From contig NZ_JAUCEU010000007.1 of assembly GCF_030348765.1 (NCBI RefSeq), positions 4,871,501 to 4,935,500 of the forward strand: a stretch of 64,000 nt of DNA. The letters are read 5' to 3'. Numbering within the stretch: position 1 is the first letter of the stretch; every line of letters begins with the position of its first letter. Under the pieces are notes generated by a model. That model saw nothing but the letters and a program-made list of their open reading frames with translations. It ran no database searches and was not told where the DNA came from. Positions 41,952 through 52,283 of the stretch are shown here, piece by piece. Made by a program: the position numbers and the translations under genes. The DNA is from Neobacillus sp. CF12 (GTDB taxonomy: Bacteria; Bacillota; Bacilli; Bacillales; Cytobacillaceae).

Positions 41952-44900
41952 TTATCTTAAAACATTAAAGTATCGTGCCTCTGGATGGGCAAAGACCATG
42001 GCTGAAACAGAAGCTTCTGGTTCCATCATACAGCCTTCGGTTAATTCAATCCCAATTTCTTCTGGTTGAATCAATCCAAATAATTTCTTCTGATCTTCTA
42101 AATCAGGACATGCTGGGTAACCAAAAGAGAATCGCTGTCCCTGATATTTAGCTGTAAATCGATCCTGCATCGTAAACGTTAACGGATCTGGGAATCCCCA
42201 ACGGTCGCGCATTTGACGATGAATTAATTCAGCAAAGCCCTCTGCCGTTTCTAGCGCTAAGGCTTGAAGGGCGTGGCTCTCAAGGAAACGGCCTTCTGCT
42301 TTTAACTGGTCAGCCTTTTCGCGAATTCCTCTACCAGCTGTTACCGTAAAGAAACCAACATAATCTTTCTCACCACTGTCAACAGACTTAACAAAATCTG
42401 CTAAACATAAATGTGGCGCAGATTCCTGCCTTGGGAAGTCAAATGTTTCAATAATCGTATTTGGCTCTTCTGGATGATAAATAAATATTTTATTTCCATC
42501 AGACTGGGCAGGGAAGAATTGATAGACAGCAGCTGGTAAAATCCAATTGCCTTTTTTCGCATCTGATAATAATCCATCCACAACTTCTTTAACTTTCACT
42601 GCCTTCTCATTCTTTTCAGCAAGGAGATTAGCAATTTTTCCTTTTACACCTAGGTGATGGCCAATTAACATTTGCATATTGATATAAGGCTCAATATGAG
42701 AAAGAGAATAGGTCTTTAAGATATGTTTTTTTGTATCCATTGGTGTATAAACGGGCACTTCTGTAGAAACAGATGGTCTCACTTTTACGGCTGTGGATAC
42801 AGCTGATCGTATAGGCAAATCACGTGGAACCTCTATAGCAGCGAGCTTTTCATTTTTTTCAGCGATCAGTTTTTCTTGCTCCCCTGGAGTTTGCAGCTGA
42901 TTCGCGAGTGAAAGGCCTGTCATTGCATCCTTTGCATAAAGAACGAGCCCTTCGTATTCCTTAGCAATCTTGGTATCAGTGAACTTTCTAGAAAGAGCTG
43001 CTCCACCAACTAGGATAGGAGTAGAGATCCCTGCTTCTTTCATATCCTGTGCAGTTAAAACCATTTGTTGAGCAGATTTCACCAACAAGCCTGATAAGCC
43101 AACGATATCCGGTTTTTCTTTTTGAATCGCTTGAACCAAGTCAGTTGGTGATACTTTAATCCCTAAATCACGGACGTCATAGCCGTTATTGCTCAGAATA
43201 ATATCAACTAGGTTTTTGCCAATGTCATGGACATCGCCTTTTACTGTTGCTAAGATGACCTTTCCTTTAGAAGAGGAAACATCCCCTTTTTCCATGTAGG
43301 GTTCAAGATAAGAGACTGATGCTTTCATGACTTCTGCACTTTGGAGGACTTCAGCAACAATTAGTTGATTGTCATTAAAAAGTCGTCCTACTTCTTTCAT
43401 ACCTTCCATTAATGGACCATTAATAATATCAAGTGGGGCAGGATAATGTTCAAGTGCTAGTGCCAAATCAGGCAGTAAACCTTCTTTTGTACCTTCTATC
43501 ACATAGTATGAGAGTCGTTCTTCTAGACTCATATTTGGTACGGTACTCTTTGACTCTTTCTTTTTGCCACGGTAGAACTCAGTAAAGGTGGCTAAAGTTT
43601 CGTCTGTCGTATTAAATAAAAGAGCTTCTGCTAAAGCCACTTCTTCTTTTGAAATGGAAGCGAATCGTTCTAGTTTTTCGGTGTTCACAATCGCATAATC
43701 AAGACCAGCTAATGTACAGTGGTACAAAAACACAGAGTTCAAAACTTCTCTGCCGACAGGTGGCAGACCGAAAGATACATTGCTGATACCAAGAATGGTT
43801 TGCGTCTTAGGAAGATGTTCTTTAATGAGCTTAATACCTTCCACGGTTGCTTTTGCAGATCCAATATATTGTTCATCACCAGTACCTACAGGAAAAACAA
43901 GCGGGTCAAAAATTAGGTCCTGCGGCTTTAACCCATATTTGTTGACGAGAATATCATATGATCGTTTGGCAATGGCTAATTTACTTTCAGCAGTAACGCC
44001 CATACCTTTTTCATCAATCGTCCCAACAACGACGGCTGCACCGTATCTATGAATAAGTGGAACAACGGCTTCAAATCTTTCTTCACCATCTTCAAGATTA
44101 ATCGAATTGATGATCGCTTTTCCTTGTGAATACTTGAGTGCCTTTTCAAGTACTTTCTCATCAGTTGAATCAATCACCAGTGGTACTTTAATTTTTTTCA
44201 CTACCTCTGGAATAAAATTCTCCATGTCGCTTAGTTCATCACGGTCAGGGTCTGCAAGACAAATATCAATGACATGTGCACCGCCTTTAACCTGGGCACG
44301 TGCAACTTCTGCTGCTTCTTCAATTTTACCTTCGTTAATGAGGCGTTTGAATTTACGAGAGCCAATTACGTTGGTACGTTCTCCGACCATAATCGGACGC
44401 AGCGTCGGGTCATCGTAAACAAACGGTTCAATGCCTGAAACCATATGAAAATCAGAAGTCTGTGCCGTGCGCGGTGAGAATTTTTTCATTTCTTCAGTAA
44501 TAGCTCGAATATGATTCGGAGTGGTACCACAGCAGCCTCCAACAATGTTCAACCAGCCATGAGCAGCAAAATCTGCAAGCTTTTTCGCTAACGTTTCAGG
44601 TGTTTCATGATAATGTCCTTCTTCATCAGGAAGACCTGCATTTGGATAACAGATAATTGCTGTTGAAGCAAGATTAGCAAGAGAACGAATATGATCCTGC
44701 ATAAATTCTGGACCTGTCGCACAATTTAGCCCTACAGCTACCGGTTTCATATGCTCTAATGAAATGTAAAAGGATTCAATGGACTGTCCAGCTAAGGTCG
44801 TACCCATCGGCTCAATGGTACCAGAAACGATTAACGGAAGAACCTTTCCCGTTTTAGCAAATGCATTTTGAATACCAACAAAGCCTGCTTTTACATTCAG

Positions 44901-45401
44901 CATATCCTGACTTGTTTCTAGGAGTAGAAGGTCTACACCACCGTCAATCAGGCCAATTGCTTGCTCCTCATAAGATAAAGTGAGTGCTTCAAACGTTGTC
45001 CCGCCTGTAACACTTAGTGTTTTTGTTGTTGGTCCCATTGAACCTGCAACATAACGCGGCCATTCAGTTGTAGAAATTTTTTCGGCTTCTTTTTTGGCTA
45101 TCTGGCCAGCAATCTTATTTAATTCATAAGCCTTAAAACCAAGATTGTATTCATCCAGCACAATGCTGGTAGCCCCGAAAGTATTGGTTTCAATAATATC
45201 TGCGCCGGCCTCCAAGTATTCACGGTGAATTTTCGCAATGACCTCAGGGGCAGTTATATTCAGATACTCGTTACAGCCCTCATATTGCTCACCGCCAAAG
45301 TCGTCGGCTGTTAAATTTTCCTCTTGGAGCATGGTACCCATGGCACCGTCCATTACAAGAATTCGTTTTTGAAGTTGTTCACTTAATGGAGCTTTCAACA
45401 T
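41952..45401 (-). CDS. metH: Cobalamin-dependent methionine synthase
   Basis: 1149 residues from the ATG at 45401 (site TAGGGGGAAC). Domains in order: homocysteine-binding barrel with zinc cysteines GLNCATG and VGGCCGTTP (about 1-320), pterin-binding methyl-THF barrel from about 345 ([13 protein letters not shown]), B12 cap, B12-binding Rossmann with DVHDIGKN near 725, and the C-terminal AdoMet reactivation domain (about 900-1149). It transfers the methyl group of methyl-THF to homocysteine. It overlaps the yitJ end by 23 nt, so translation is coupled. It is the last gene of the riboswitch operon. Confidence 0.96.
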   Translation of the reverse strand: MLKAPLSEQLQKRILVMDGAMGTMLQEENLTADDFGGEQYEGCNEYLNITAPEVIAKIHREYLEAGADIIETNTFGATSIVLDEYNLGFKAYELNKIAGQIAKKEAEKISTTEWPRYVAGSMGPTTKTLSVTGGTTFEALTLSYEEQAIGLIDGGVDLLLLETSQDMLNVKAGFVGIQNAFAKTGKVLPLIVSGTIEPMGTTLAGQSIESFYISLEHMKPVAVGLNCATGPEFMQDHIRSLANLASTAIICYPNAGLPDEEGHYHETPETLAKKLADFAAHGWLNIVGGCCGTTPNHIRAITEEMKKFSPRTAQTSDFHMVSGIEPFVYDDPTLRPIMVGERTNVIGSRKFKRLINEGKIEEAAEVARAQVKGGAHVIDICLADPDRDELSDMENFIPEVVKKIKVPLVIDSTDEKVLEKALKYSQGKAIINSINLEDGEERFEAVVPLIHRYGAAVVVGTIDEKGMGVTAESKLAIAKRSYDILVNKYGLKPQDLIFDPLVFPVGTGDEQYIGSAKATVEGIKLIKEHLPKTQTILGISNVSFGLPPVGREVLNSVFLYHCTLAGLDYAIVNTEKLERFASISKEEVALAEALLFNTTDETLATFTEFYRGKKKESKSTVPNMSLEERLSYYVIEGTKEGLLPDLALALEHYPAPLDIINGPLMEGMKEVGRLFNDNQLIVAEVLQSAEVMKASVSYLEPYMEKGDVSSSKGKVILATVKGDVHDIGKNLVDIILSNNGYDVRDLGIKVSPTDLVQAIQKEKPDIVGLSGLLVKSAQQMVLTAQDMKEAGISTPILVGGAALSRKFTDTKIAKEYEGLVLYAKDAMTGLSLANQLQTPGEQEKLIAEKNEKLAAIEVPRDLPIRSAVSTAVKVRPSVSTEVPVYTPMDTKKHILKTYSLSHIEPYINMQMLIGHHLGVKGKIANLLAEKNEKAVKVKEVVDGLLSDAKKGNWILPAAVYQFFPAQSDGNKIFIYHPEEPNTIIETFDFPRQESAPHLCLADFVKSVDSGEKDYVGFFTVTAGRGIREKADQLKAEGRFLESHALQALALETAEGFAELIHRQMRDRWGFPDPLTFTMQDRFTAKYQGQRFSFGYPACPDLEDQKKLFGLIQPEEIGIELTEGCMMEPEASVSAMVFAHPEARYFNVLR

Positions 45402-47244
45402 GGTTGTTCCCCCTAACTTGACTTGCACGCTGTCTGGCATATATGGCTAATTCTGTTGTTAGTTCATAGCGTAAAAATGGTGTGATTAAATAAATTCCAT
45501 TGAATAAATCCAGTGCCGTGTCAATTAAAGATTTTGTTATTTCAATTCCTTCACGTACAGCTTGTAATGGCTGATCATTCAAGGCTGCCATTCTGTCTCG
45601 AATCGATTGAGAGATTTTAATCCCTGGTACCTCATTATGAAGGAATTCGGCATTCCTGCTGCCCGTTAAAGGCATTAAACCAATGTAAATAGGTGCACTT
45701 AGATGTTTGGTCTGTTCATAGACTTCGATTAATTTTTCTTCAGAAAAGACAGGCTGTGAAATAAAATAATCTGCCCCATATTCAATCTTTTTCTCGAGGC
45801 GTTTAACGGCTTTTTCTACCGAACGAACATTTGGATTAAAGGCACCTGCAATACTAAATGCTGTTTTTTGTCCTAGGTCTTTTCCGGAAAAGGACAAGCC
45901 TTCGTTTAATTGTTTAATCATTTGTATTAGTTCAAAGGAAGAGACATCGTATACAGATGATGCACCAGGAAAGTCACCGACACGGGCAGGGTCACCAGTG
46001 ATAGCCAGAACATCATGCATTCCAAGGGTATGAAGTCCCATTAGGTGAGATTGCAAACCAATAATATTCCGGTCTCTACAGGCAATATGGATAAGTGGAC
46101 GCATCCCTAATTCTTGTTTAACAAGATACCCTAAAGATTCATTGGAAATCCTTACCTGAGCTAAAGAGTTATCTGCCATCGTAATCGCATCTATACCTGC
46201 TTCTTTCAACGCCTTTGCGCCTTCAAAAAATTTGCTGGTATCTAGCTTTCTCGGAGTATCTAATTCTACGATAACCGATGGACGTTCCGTAACGATTTCC
46301 TCAAGAGGCCGGTATTCCCTTTTAGCTGCACTTTGTTCAATGATGATCTTCTTCGTTTTGAATGTAACTACTTTTTCGGTGACAGGCACGCTATTTCTTA
46401 GTACTGACGCAAATGCCTGGATGTGCGCCGGGGTCGTTCCACAGCAGCCGCCAAGCAAACACACGCCCTGCTCACGGAAGCTTTGAGCGGATTTTTTAAA
46501 ATAATCAGCGTCACCCTCATAATGGAATATACCGTCTGTATAGGCTGGCAGACTCGCATTCGGGTAGGCAGAAAGATAAGCATGTTTAGGTAATTCAATC
46601 TGCTCAAGTGTTTTCAGCATATGATGAGGTCCGAGCCGGCAATTTAAGCCAATGACATCAGCACCAAGGTTTTCCAACACTGTAAAAGCTTCATTAATCG
46701 GTGTTTGATCTTGTAAAATTCCTAATTCCTGAAGGGAGACCTGTGCAATAATTGGCAACTTTGTTTCCTTTCGAGCAATCGTAAGGACTGTTTCCAGTTC
46801 CTCGAGATCGTAAAAGGTTTCTAATAAAATGCCATCTACCTCTTCTAGCAATAGGCAATAGAGTTGTTCACGAAAACTGCGCTTTAATTCTTCAATCGAT
46901 AAAGCGCTTGGCTTAATCCCACGGTTACCGCCAATGGTACCAAGAACATAAGCGTTTTGCTGTGCTGCTAATTTTGCATTCTGGACGGCTGCACTATTGA
47001 TTGCTTTGACAGAGTCCTCTAACCCATATCTTTGCAGTTTTAGATAATTTGCCGCATAGGTGTTTGTTTGAATTACATCCGCACCGGCATCAATATAGGC
47101 CTTATGAATTTCTTGAATTTTTTCAGAATGAGAAAGGTTCAACTCTTCCAAGCAGCTATCTTTCCCAAATGAATAAAGAAGGGTGCCCATGGCACCATCA
47201 CCTATTAAAATTTGGTTTTTTAATTTTTCTAAAAAGGTCGTCAT
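45379..47244 (-). CDS. yitJ: Bifunctional homocysteine S-methyltransferase / methylene-THF reductase YitJ
   Basis: 621 residues from the ATG at 47244. AAGGAG is too close to the ATG at 47250. The N-terminal half (about 1-290) is a homocysteine methyltransferase barrel with GLNCRLG and [10 protein letters not shown] zinc cysteines. The C-terminal half (about 320-610) is a MetF-type FAD barrel ([31 protein letters not shown]). It supplies 5-methyl-THF to MetH and may also use other methyl donors directly. In B. subtilis yitJ stands alone under its own S-box; here it is inside the met operon. Confidence 0.93.
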   Translation of the reverse strand: MTTFLEKLKNQILIGDGAMGTLLYSFGKDSCLEELNLSHSEKIQEIHKAYIDAGADVIQTNTYAANYLKLQRYGLEDSVKAINSAAVQNAKLAAQQNAYVLGTIGGNRGIKPSALSIEELKRSFREQLYCLLLEEVDGILLETFYDLEELETVLTIARKETKLPIIAQVSLQELGILQDQTPINEAFTVLENLGADVIGLNCRLGPHHMLKTLEQIELPKHAYLSAYPNASLPAYTDGIFHYEGDADYFKKSAQSFREQGVCLLGGCCGTTPAHIQAFASVLRNSVPVTEKVVTFKTKKIIIEQSAAKREYRPLEEIVTERPSVIVELDTPRKLDTSKFFEGAKALKEAGIDAITMADNSLAQVRISNESLGYLVKQELGMRPLIHIACRDRNIIGLQSHLMGLHTLGMHDVLAITGDPARVGDFPGASSVYDVSSFELIQMIKQLNEGLSFSGKDLGQKTAFSIAGAFNPNVRSVEKAVKRLEKKIEYGADYFISQPVFSEEKLIEVYEQTKHLSAPIYIGLMPLTGSRNAEFLHNEVPGIKISQSIRDRMAALNDQPLQAVREGIEITKSLIDTALDLFNGIYLITPFLRYELTTELAIYARQRASQVRGNNHVESSIK

Positions 47245-47246
47245 GA

Positions 47247-48434
47247 TCATTCTCCTTGCTGCAAGACCAATAGTTTTTCTTTCACTTGATGTAACGCCTG
47301 AGAGAAATCTTTAATAAGATCGTCTGGATTCTCTAGACCAACGGACAAGCGAATGAGGCTATTTTTAATTCCTCGTTTTTCCCTTTCAGCTTGTGGCATT
47401 GCTGCATGAGACATTTTTGCAGGATAGGATAGAATGGACTCAACCGCACCTAGACTAACCGCAAAAACAGGTATTTTAACATGGGCAAGAAAAACTTGAA
47501 GTGCTTGTTCATCCATGAAATCAAAGGATAAAACCGCCCCGGGTCCGCCTGCCTGACTTTTCTGCAGCTCATACTGTGGATGGTCACTAAGTCCAGGGTA
47601 ATAAACCTTTTCAATCAACGGATGAGCATCTAAGAATTCTGCAAGTTTGATAGCTGATTTTTGTGATTGTTCTAGTCGGACATGAAGGGTTTTAATTCCC
47701 CTAAGGACAAGCCATGCATCTTGTACTCCAAGTACAGCACCAAAGGAATTTTGTAAAGAATACAGCCTCTTACCTAAATCTTCATCCTTTACAACCGCAA
47801 GGCCAGCAACTACATCACTATGTCCTGATAAAAACTTCGTTGCACTGTGAAGAACCACATCTGCTCCAAGTTCCAACGGTCTTTGGTATTCGGGAGTTAA
47901 AAAAGTATTGTCAACATACGTAATGGCGTTTATTTCTTTTGCCAAAGAAGTAATGGCTTTGATATCTGTTACCTTTAATGTCGGGTTAGAAGGTGTTTCA
48001 ACATAAAATGCTTTCGTGTTAGGCTTGATTGCTTTATTAACTGAATCAAAGTCTGTCATATCGACAAATGTATGTTCAATTCCAAAACGGGACAGTACCT
48101 CCGTGACCATTCGATATGTACCGCCATACACATCCTCGGTAATGACGATATGATCTCCCGAAGAAAGAAGGAGGAAGGCAGTGGAAATTGCAGCCATTCC
48201 CGACGAGAATGCAAAGCCTCTTATACCGCCTTCTAATTCAGCGATTACGTCCTCAAGCGCCTCTCTTGTTGGATTTGCACTTCTAGCATAATCGTATTTT
48301 CCAAAGTTTTCGATATCAAATTGATGGAAGGTTGATGCATGTTGGATTGGTACACTTACTGCGCCGGTAGTTGGATCGATTTTATGCTGGTTATGAAGGA
48401 GCTTTGTTTCAAAACTATAATCTTCTGAACTCAT
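47247..48434 (-). CDS. metC: Cystathionine beta-lyase
   Basis: A 395-residue Cys/Met-metabolism PLP enzyme. PLP contacts are SSGMAAIST and YVDNTF, and the Schiff-base lysine is in [14 protein letters not shown] (about residue 205). The C-terminal [13 protein letters not shown] is typical of the MetC/MetB group. It cleaves cystathionine to homocysteine, pyruvate and ammonia. metC and the preceding metI overlap by one base, as in the B. subtilis metIC (yjcIJ) operon. Start after a short AAGGAGTGATTAG site. Confidence 0.9.
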   Translation of the reverse strand: MSSEDYSFETKLLHNQHKIDPTTGAVSVPIQHASTFHQFDIENFGKYDYARSANPTREALEDVIAELEGGIRGFAFSSGMAAISTAFLLLSSGDHIVITEDVYGGTYRMVTEVLSRFGIEHTFVDMTDFDSVNKAIKPNTKAFYVETPSNPTLKVTDIKAITSLAKEINAITYVDNTFLTPEYQRPLELGADVVLHSATKFLSGHSDVVAGLAVVKDEDLGKRLYSLQNSFGAVLGVQDAWLVLRGIKTLHVRLEQSQKSAIKLAEFLDAHPLIEKVYYPGLSDHPQYELQKSQAGGPGAVLSFDFMDEQALQVFLAHVKIPVFAVSLGAVESILSYPAKMSHAAMPQAEREKRGIKNSLIRLSVGLENPDDLIKDFSQALHQVKEKLLVLQQGE

Positions 48435-49549
48435 TATCTAATCACTCCTTCTTTTAATTTGGCTAATGCCTGTTCAAGATCCTCAATGATATCAGATGGA
48501 TCTTCGAGACCTACAGAAAACCTCAATAGCCGATTACAAACACCTGACTGAATTCGTATTTCTTCTGGAATATCAGCATGGGTTTGTGTTGCTGGATAGG
48601 TAATAAAGCTTTCGGTCCCGCCAAGGCTTTCGGCAAAGGTGATAAGTGAAAGTTCTTGCAAGAATGGATTTACCCAGGTTTCATCCTGTAAACGGAAAGA
48701 AACCATTCCACCTTTTCCAGGGTAAAGGACATCTGTTACACCTGCATGCTTAGAAAGGTATTCTACAATAGCCTTTGCATTGCTTTCATGTCTTTGCATC
48801 CGAAGCGATAATGTTTTCATCCCGCGCATGACCAGCCAAGAATCAAACGGACTTAAGACACCACCTGCTCCGTTATGATGAAAAGCCAGTGCCTCACATA
48901 TTTCTTTACCCTTTCCAACAATAAGCCCGGCAAGGACATCATTATGGCCGCCTAAGTATTTCGTCGCACTATGAATCACAATATCCGCACCAAGCAGGAT
49001 TGGCTGCTGAAGAAGCGGTGTATAGAATGTATTATCAACAATCAGGATAATCCCGTGCTTTTTCGCAAGTTTTGCAACAGCAGCAATGTCTGACTGCTGC
49101 ATAAGCGGGTTAGTTGGAGTTTCTAGGAAAATCGCCTTGGTATTAGGGGTAATCCGACACTCAATCTCTTCCGGGCTGCAAGTATTTACATATTGAGTCT
49201 GAAGTCCCCATTTTTTAAACCCTTTTTCTAGTAATCGATAGGTACCTCCGTATAAATCCTCACTCACAATCCATTCGTCTCCAGATTGGAAAAGAGAAAG
49301 GATAGTGAAAATAGCAGCCATACCCGAACTACAGGCAAATCCTTGATCGCCACCTTCTAAATCTGCAATTGCCTTTTCAAGAAGCTGACGTGTTGGATTG
49401 CCTGTCCGTGAGTAATCATATCCCGTTGATTGGCCAATACCCTCGTGACGATAAGCTGTCGAAAAATAAACAGGAGGATTAACGGTGCCTGTCACCTTAT
49501 CACTTCTATTTCCGATTTGTGCTAACTTCGTATCAATTTTATAAACCAT
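48434..49549 (-). CDS. metI: Cystathionine gamma-synthase / O-acetylhomoserine thiolyase
   Basis: 371 residues, nearly the B. subtilis MetI length (373). PLP motifs are CSSGMAAI, IVDNTFYTPLLQQP and the lysine in IHSATKYLGGHNDV. SYPATQTHADIPEEIR closes the active site. It condenses O-acetylhomoserine with cysteine (or sulfide) to form cystathionine (or homocysteine). It is the first gene behind the SAM riboswitch. AAGGAGGATAAGGTA gives a strong start. The close relative metC follows directly, and the two were named by order and first-gene position. Confidence 0.9.
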   Translation of the reverse strand: MVYKIDTKLAQIGNRSDKVTGTVNPPVYFSTAYRHEGIGQSTGYDYSRTGNPTRQLLEKAIADLEGGDQGFACSSGMAAIFTILSLFQSGDEWIVSEDLYGGTYRLLEKGFKKWGLQTQYVNTCSPEEIECRITPNTKAIFLETPTNPLMQQSDIAAVAKLAKKHGIILIVDNTFYTPLLQQPILLGADIVIHSATKYLGGHNDVLAGLIVGKGKEICEALAFHHNGAGGVLSPFDSWLVMRGMKTLSLRMQRHESNAKAIVEYLSKHAGVTDVLYPGKGGMVSFRLQDETWVNPFLQELSLITFAESLGGTESFITYPATQTHADIPEEIRIQSGVCNRLLRFSVGLEDPSDIIEDLEQALAKLKEGVIR

Positions 49550-49572
49550 TACCTTATCCTCCTTTATAAAAA

Positions 49573-49744
49573 CAAAAAAAGTCTTCTATAAGAAGAAGAC
49601 TTTTGGATGCACATTCGCATAGGTCATTCTTCTTATCTCACAAGTTACCGAATAACTTGATGGACTTAGCACCTTTTCAATGAAAAATATCATTGAAGGT
49701 TGCTGAGACTTCATAGGGCCATTCCCTCAGCCTCTCTTGATAAG
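49573..49744 (-). promoter_or_regulatory. SAM-I (S-box) riboswitch with terminator
   Basis: On the minus strand the aptamer runs from CTTATCAAGAGAGG (49744) to AGATAAG (49632). It holds the invariant blocks CTGAGGGAATGGCCC, GAAGTCTCAGCAACC and AAGGTGCTAAGTCC. An intrinsic terminator follows: AAAAGTCTTCT/AGAAGACTTTT and seven T, at 49573-49604. SAM binding should terminate transcription ahead of metI-metC-yitJ-metH, so methionine shortage turns the operon on. Confidence 0.96.
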
Positions 49745-49771
49745 AAAGTATAATATTTAGACTTTTTATAA

Positions 49772-49800
49772 AATTTACTACACTAAAGCAGAAGTGTCAA
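49772..49800 (-). promoter_or_regulatory. SigA promoter of the met operon
   Basis: Minus strand TTGACA (49795-49800), 17-bp spacer, TAAATT (49772-49777), starting transcription about 20-25 nt before the aptamer. Confidence 0.7.
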
Positions 49801-49819
49801 TTACTATTTTCAGAAAAAA

Positions 49820-50524
49820 CTATTTATACAAAAATACTTTTAAATTGCTTTTACGATCGATTGTTGCTAGTAATACATTTCTAACATCTGTCTGATGCTG
49901 ATTTTTAAGTGCTGCAATTAGCCAGTCTTCTGGCTTATTGATTTGCAATAATTCCTGAAAATTAATCTTGCCTTCCTTAACAATTGTAATTGGAAGATCA
50001 AATGGTTCGGTTGCTAAGTTATAAGTGGATGGGGTTATTGGTTCGTATTTTGGGTCTAAAAAAACAGACACTTTTCCGTCAGCTTCCCACAATGCTAATG
50101 CGACTTTTTTTACATCTTCTACTTTTTCTTCCCGTAATTCTTCTAATAAAATATCGATTGATATTCTTGCTTTCTTCAACCCTTTAACAAGAATTTCTCC
50201 GTCTTTTACAAGTGTAATGGGTGGAGGATTAATTAATTTTCTAATCCCTGGCCATTTTAACATCGTATACACACTGCCAATATAAAGCAACACTAATACC
50301 GCTGTAGTCGTCATTGACCCTTTTAGTCCAAGATGTTCATCTGACAATGGATGGGCAATGATGTTTCCAATTATCAGAGCAATAGCAAAGTCAATCAATC
50401 TTAGCTGTGCAATGGAACGCTGGCCCATTGCTTTTGCCACAACTAGCAAAAAGAAATAGGCAATGATTGCCCGTAATATCCACTCCATTGTTGTTAAGGA
50501 TTCCTGACTATGAAAAAAATCCAT
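49820..50524 (-). CDS. DUF421 membrane protein (YetF/YkjA family)
   Basis: 234 residues from the ATG at 50524 (AAAGGATG upstream; a GTG at 50533 is too close). Three N-terminal transmembrane helices cover about 10-85, then a cytosolic DUF421 domain with PPPITLVKDGEILVKGLKKARISIDILLEELR and a C-terminal extension. B. subtilis has several paralogues (YetF, YdfR, YkjA, YrbG) with no settled activity; some are linked to spores. The helix-1 region VAKAMGQRSIAQLRLIDFAIALIIGNI is the family signature. Confidence 0.82.
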   Translation of the reverse strand: MDFFHSQESLTTMEWILRAIIAYFFLLVVAKAMGQRSIAQLRLIDFAIALIIGNIIAHPLSDEHLGLKGSMTTTAVLVLLYIGSVYTMLKWPGIRKLINPPPITLVKDGEILVKGLKKARISIDILLEELREEKVEDVKKVALALWEADGKVSVFLDPKYEPITPSTYNLATEPFDLPITIVKEGKINFQELLQINKPEDWLIAALKNQHQTDVRNVLLATIDRKSNLKVFLYK

Positions 50525-50554
50525 CGAAGACACATCCTTTAACCGTTAAGTCAA

Positions 50555-51613
50555 TTATCCCAAAAACTTAACACAAACCGGGTATGGTACTTTTATATCA
50601 GATTGTAAAAGAGTTAGTTTTCCAGTATCTTCATCTCTTGCGAATAACACCAAGTTGCTTGATTCTTGATTAGAAGCAACGATATATCGGCCAGTTGGGT
50701 CTATTTCAAAATCCCTCGGCCAATCTCCCTCAGTGGAAGTATGTTCCACGAAAGTAAGTCCTCCTGTTTCTTCATTGACAGAAAAGACTGCAATGCTATT
50801 ATGACCACGATTTCCTGCATATACAAAACGTCCGTCCTCGGAGATCTTGATTGCACTTCCTTGGTTATTTTCTTTAAACTCTTCAGGAAGAGTAGAAATG
50901 TATTGTTTTTCTGTAAAATGACCAGTTTGCGAATCGTAGGTAAAAACAATTACCTCTGAACTAAATTCAGTCATAAGGTAAGCGGATTTTCCATTAGGGT
51001 GAAAAGCAAGGTGCCGTGGTCCGCTGCCAGCTTTTAATGGAAGAAGCTGTACTTTTGTAAGTTTTCCATCAGGATTCACTGCATAGGTAGTAAGTGTATC
51101 TGTTCCTAAATCGACAACAGCAAGATAATTTTCATCTGGTGTTAATCCAGTATAATGGACATGTGGTTTTTCCTGTCTAGGGTCAGGTCCAGACCCTTCG
51201 TGTTGAATGATAGAGGAAGCTGACTGAATCGCTCCATCTTCTTGGTTAGTTAAATAGGATTCAACTGTTCCTTTATGATAATTTCCACTAAATACATATC
51301 GTTGTTTACTATCAATACTTACATGACAAGGAGAAGCACCCTCTGAGAATTGACTATTAATTGGTATAAGTTCTCCGTTATCGCTTATTGAATACGAAGA
51401 AAGTCCACCAGATTTACCATCCTTTGCTACAGAATATAGGTATCGGTTATCTTCAGTAAGTGTTAAGTATGTTGGATTTTCTATGGCTGCAGCTAATTTA
51501 ACGTCCAATATACGGTCTCGGGCAGTATCCAAAGTGAAAGTATATATGCCTTTGCTAGTACCTTTCGTGTAGGTCCCAATATAGCCAGTGAAATTTGTTT
51601 TATTAGTCATCAT
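50555..51613 (-). CDS. pgl: Lactonase family protein, 6-phosphogluconolactonase (YkgB type)
   Basis: 352 residues forming a seven-bladed beta-propeller; blades repeat patterns such as NPTYLTLTEDNRYLYSV, GSGPRHLAFHPNGKSAYL and GSAIKISEDGRFVYAGNRGHNSIAVF. This is the Lactonase/PF10282 family, to which E. coli Pgl and B. subtilis YkgB belong. It would hydrolyse 6-phosphogluconolactone in the pentose phosphate route. No signal peptide. The activity is assigned by family, and other lactones are possible. The ATG pair at 51613/51610 follows AGGAGATAA. Confidence 0.85.
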   Translation of the reverse strand: MMTNKTNFTGYIGTYTKGTSKGIYTFTLDTARDRILDVKLAAAIENPTYLTLTEDNRYLYSVAKDGKSGGLSSYSISDNGELIPINSQFSEGASPCHVSIDSKQRYVFSGNYHKGTVESYLTNQEDGAIQSASSIIQHEGSGPDPRQEKPHVHYTGLTPDENYLAVVDLGTDTLTTYAVNPDGKLTKVQLLPLKAGSGPRHLAFHPNGKSAYLMTEFSSEVIVFTYDSQTGHFTEKQYISTLPEEFKENNQGSAIKISEDGRFVYAGNRGHNSIAVFSVNEETGGLTFVEHTSTEGDWPRDFEIDPTGRYIVASNQESSNLVLFARDEDTGKLTLLQSDIKVPYPVCVKFLG

Positions 51614-52156
51614 TTATCTCCTAATCTAAGTATAATCATTTTATTTTATCAGTTTTTCGATAAATTATTTATATTGTTCTTTCTTTATTAAGTTTTCAAT
51701 TACGAACGTGGCCACACTTAATGCTCTTGAATGTATTGTTAGCGTAGAAAAAATCAATATGTATCTCGTTTTTATATAAGTACATGGTATGATTTGCAAT
51801 CGTCTTCCGAATAAGTTACTCCAGCCACTGCTGCGCCATCGCTTTACGATTGCCAATTATTATTTGCTCCGGATTAAAGCTACTAATAATATTTTTAATA
51901 CGGTAACCACCCCGATTCCAATTCCAACACTAGCATAAATAATATCATTAAACTTATGACCTGTGCCAAATTGTTTTTTCCCATGTGCACCTGCATTTTT
52001 CATTTTCAATGAGGACAGGAAGGTTAAATTTCTTTGTTATTTTTTTACCGCATGTTGATTCCATGTAATAGATTCCACTTTTTGTTATCTCCATAATAGT
52101 ATAATATATCTTTTATCATAAACTTAGTTTATTGGATACACAAAGTTAAAGTAGAA

Positions 52157-52165
52157 TGGTATAAT
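52157..52165 (+). promoter_or_regulatory. Extended -10 promoter of the GH38 gene
   Basis: TGGTATAAT: consensus TATAAT (52160-52165) with TGn extension. The -35 region is weak, as is common with extended -10 promoters. Confidence 0.6.
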
Positions 52166-52196
52166 GAATCAAAAAAAAGTTAGGCTATTTTTATTA

Positions 52197-52210
52197 TGAA
52201 GGCGGTTTCA
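52197..52210. promoter_or_regulatory. cre-like CcpA site before the GH38 gene
   Basis: TGAAGGCGGTTTCA fits the cre consensus TGnAAnCGnWWnCA with one mismatch, about 30 bp downstream of the predicted start. That position blocks elongation in other CcpA targets. Confidence 0.6.
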
Positions 52211-52283
52211 AATTCATTGGGCCTTGATCTTTTTTTTTTGCTTCCATTGAGAAGATGGAAATTGGAATTGGAGGAATTCACCT

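Larger units (their letters stand above)
51614..52283. other. 670-bp interval with only doubtful short ORFs
   Basis: A+T-rich. Two overlapping minus-strand ORFs of 46 and 47 codons (51954-52094 and 51860-52003) lack ribosome sites and overlap in different frames. One reads like a lone membrane helix (DIIYASVGIGIGVVTVLKILLVALI) and the other has cysteines (TCGKKI, KCRCTW). They may be remnants of a decayed gene. The 3' part holds the GH38 promoter and cre. Confidence 0.5.

Noticed and set aside
43719..44418. Plus-strand ORFs of 65-103 codons opposite metH
   Set aside because: Antisense shadows of a clear metH reading frame without ribosome sites.
51665..51856. 63-codon minus-strand ORF downstream of the GH38 promoter region
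   Set aside because: No ribosome site, mixed hydrophobic/basic composition, no family likeness.
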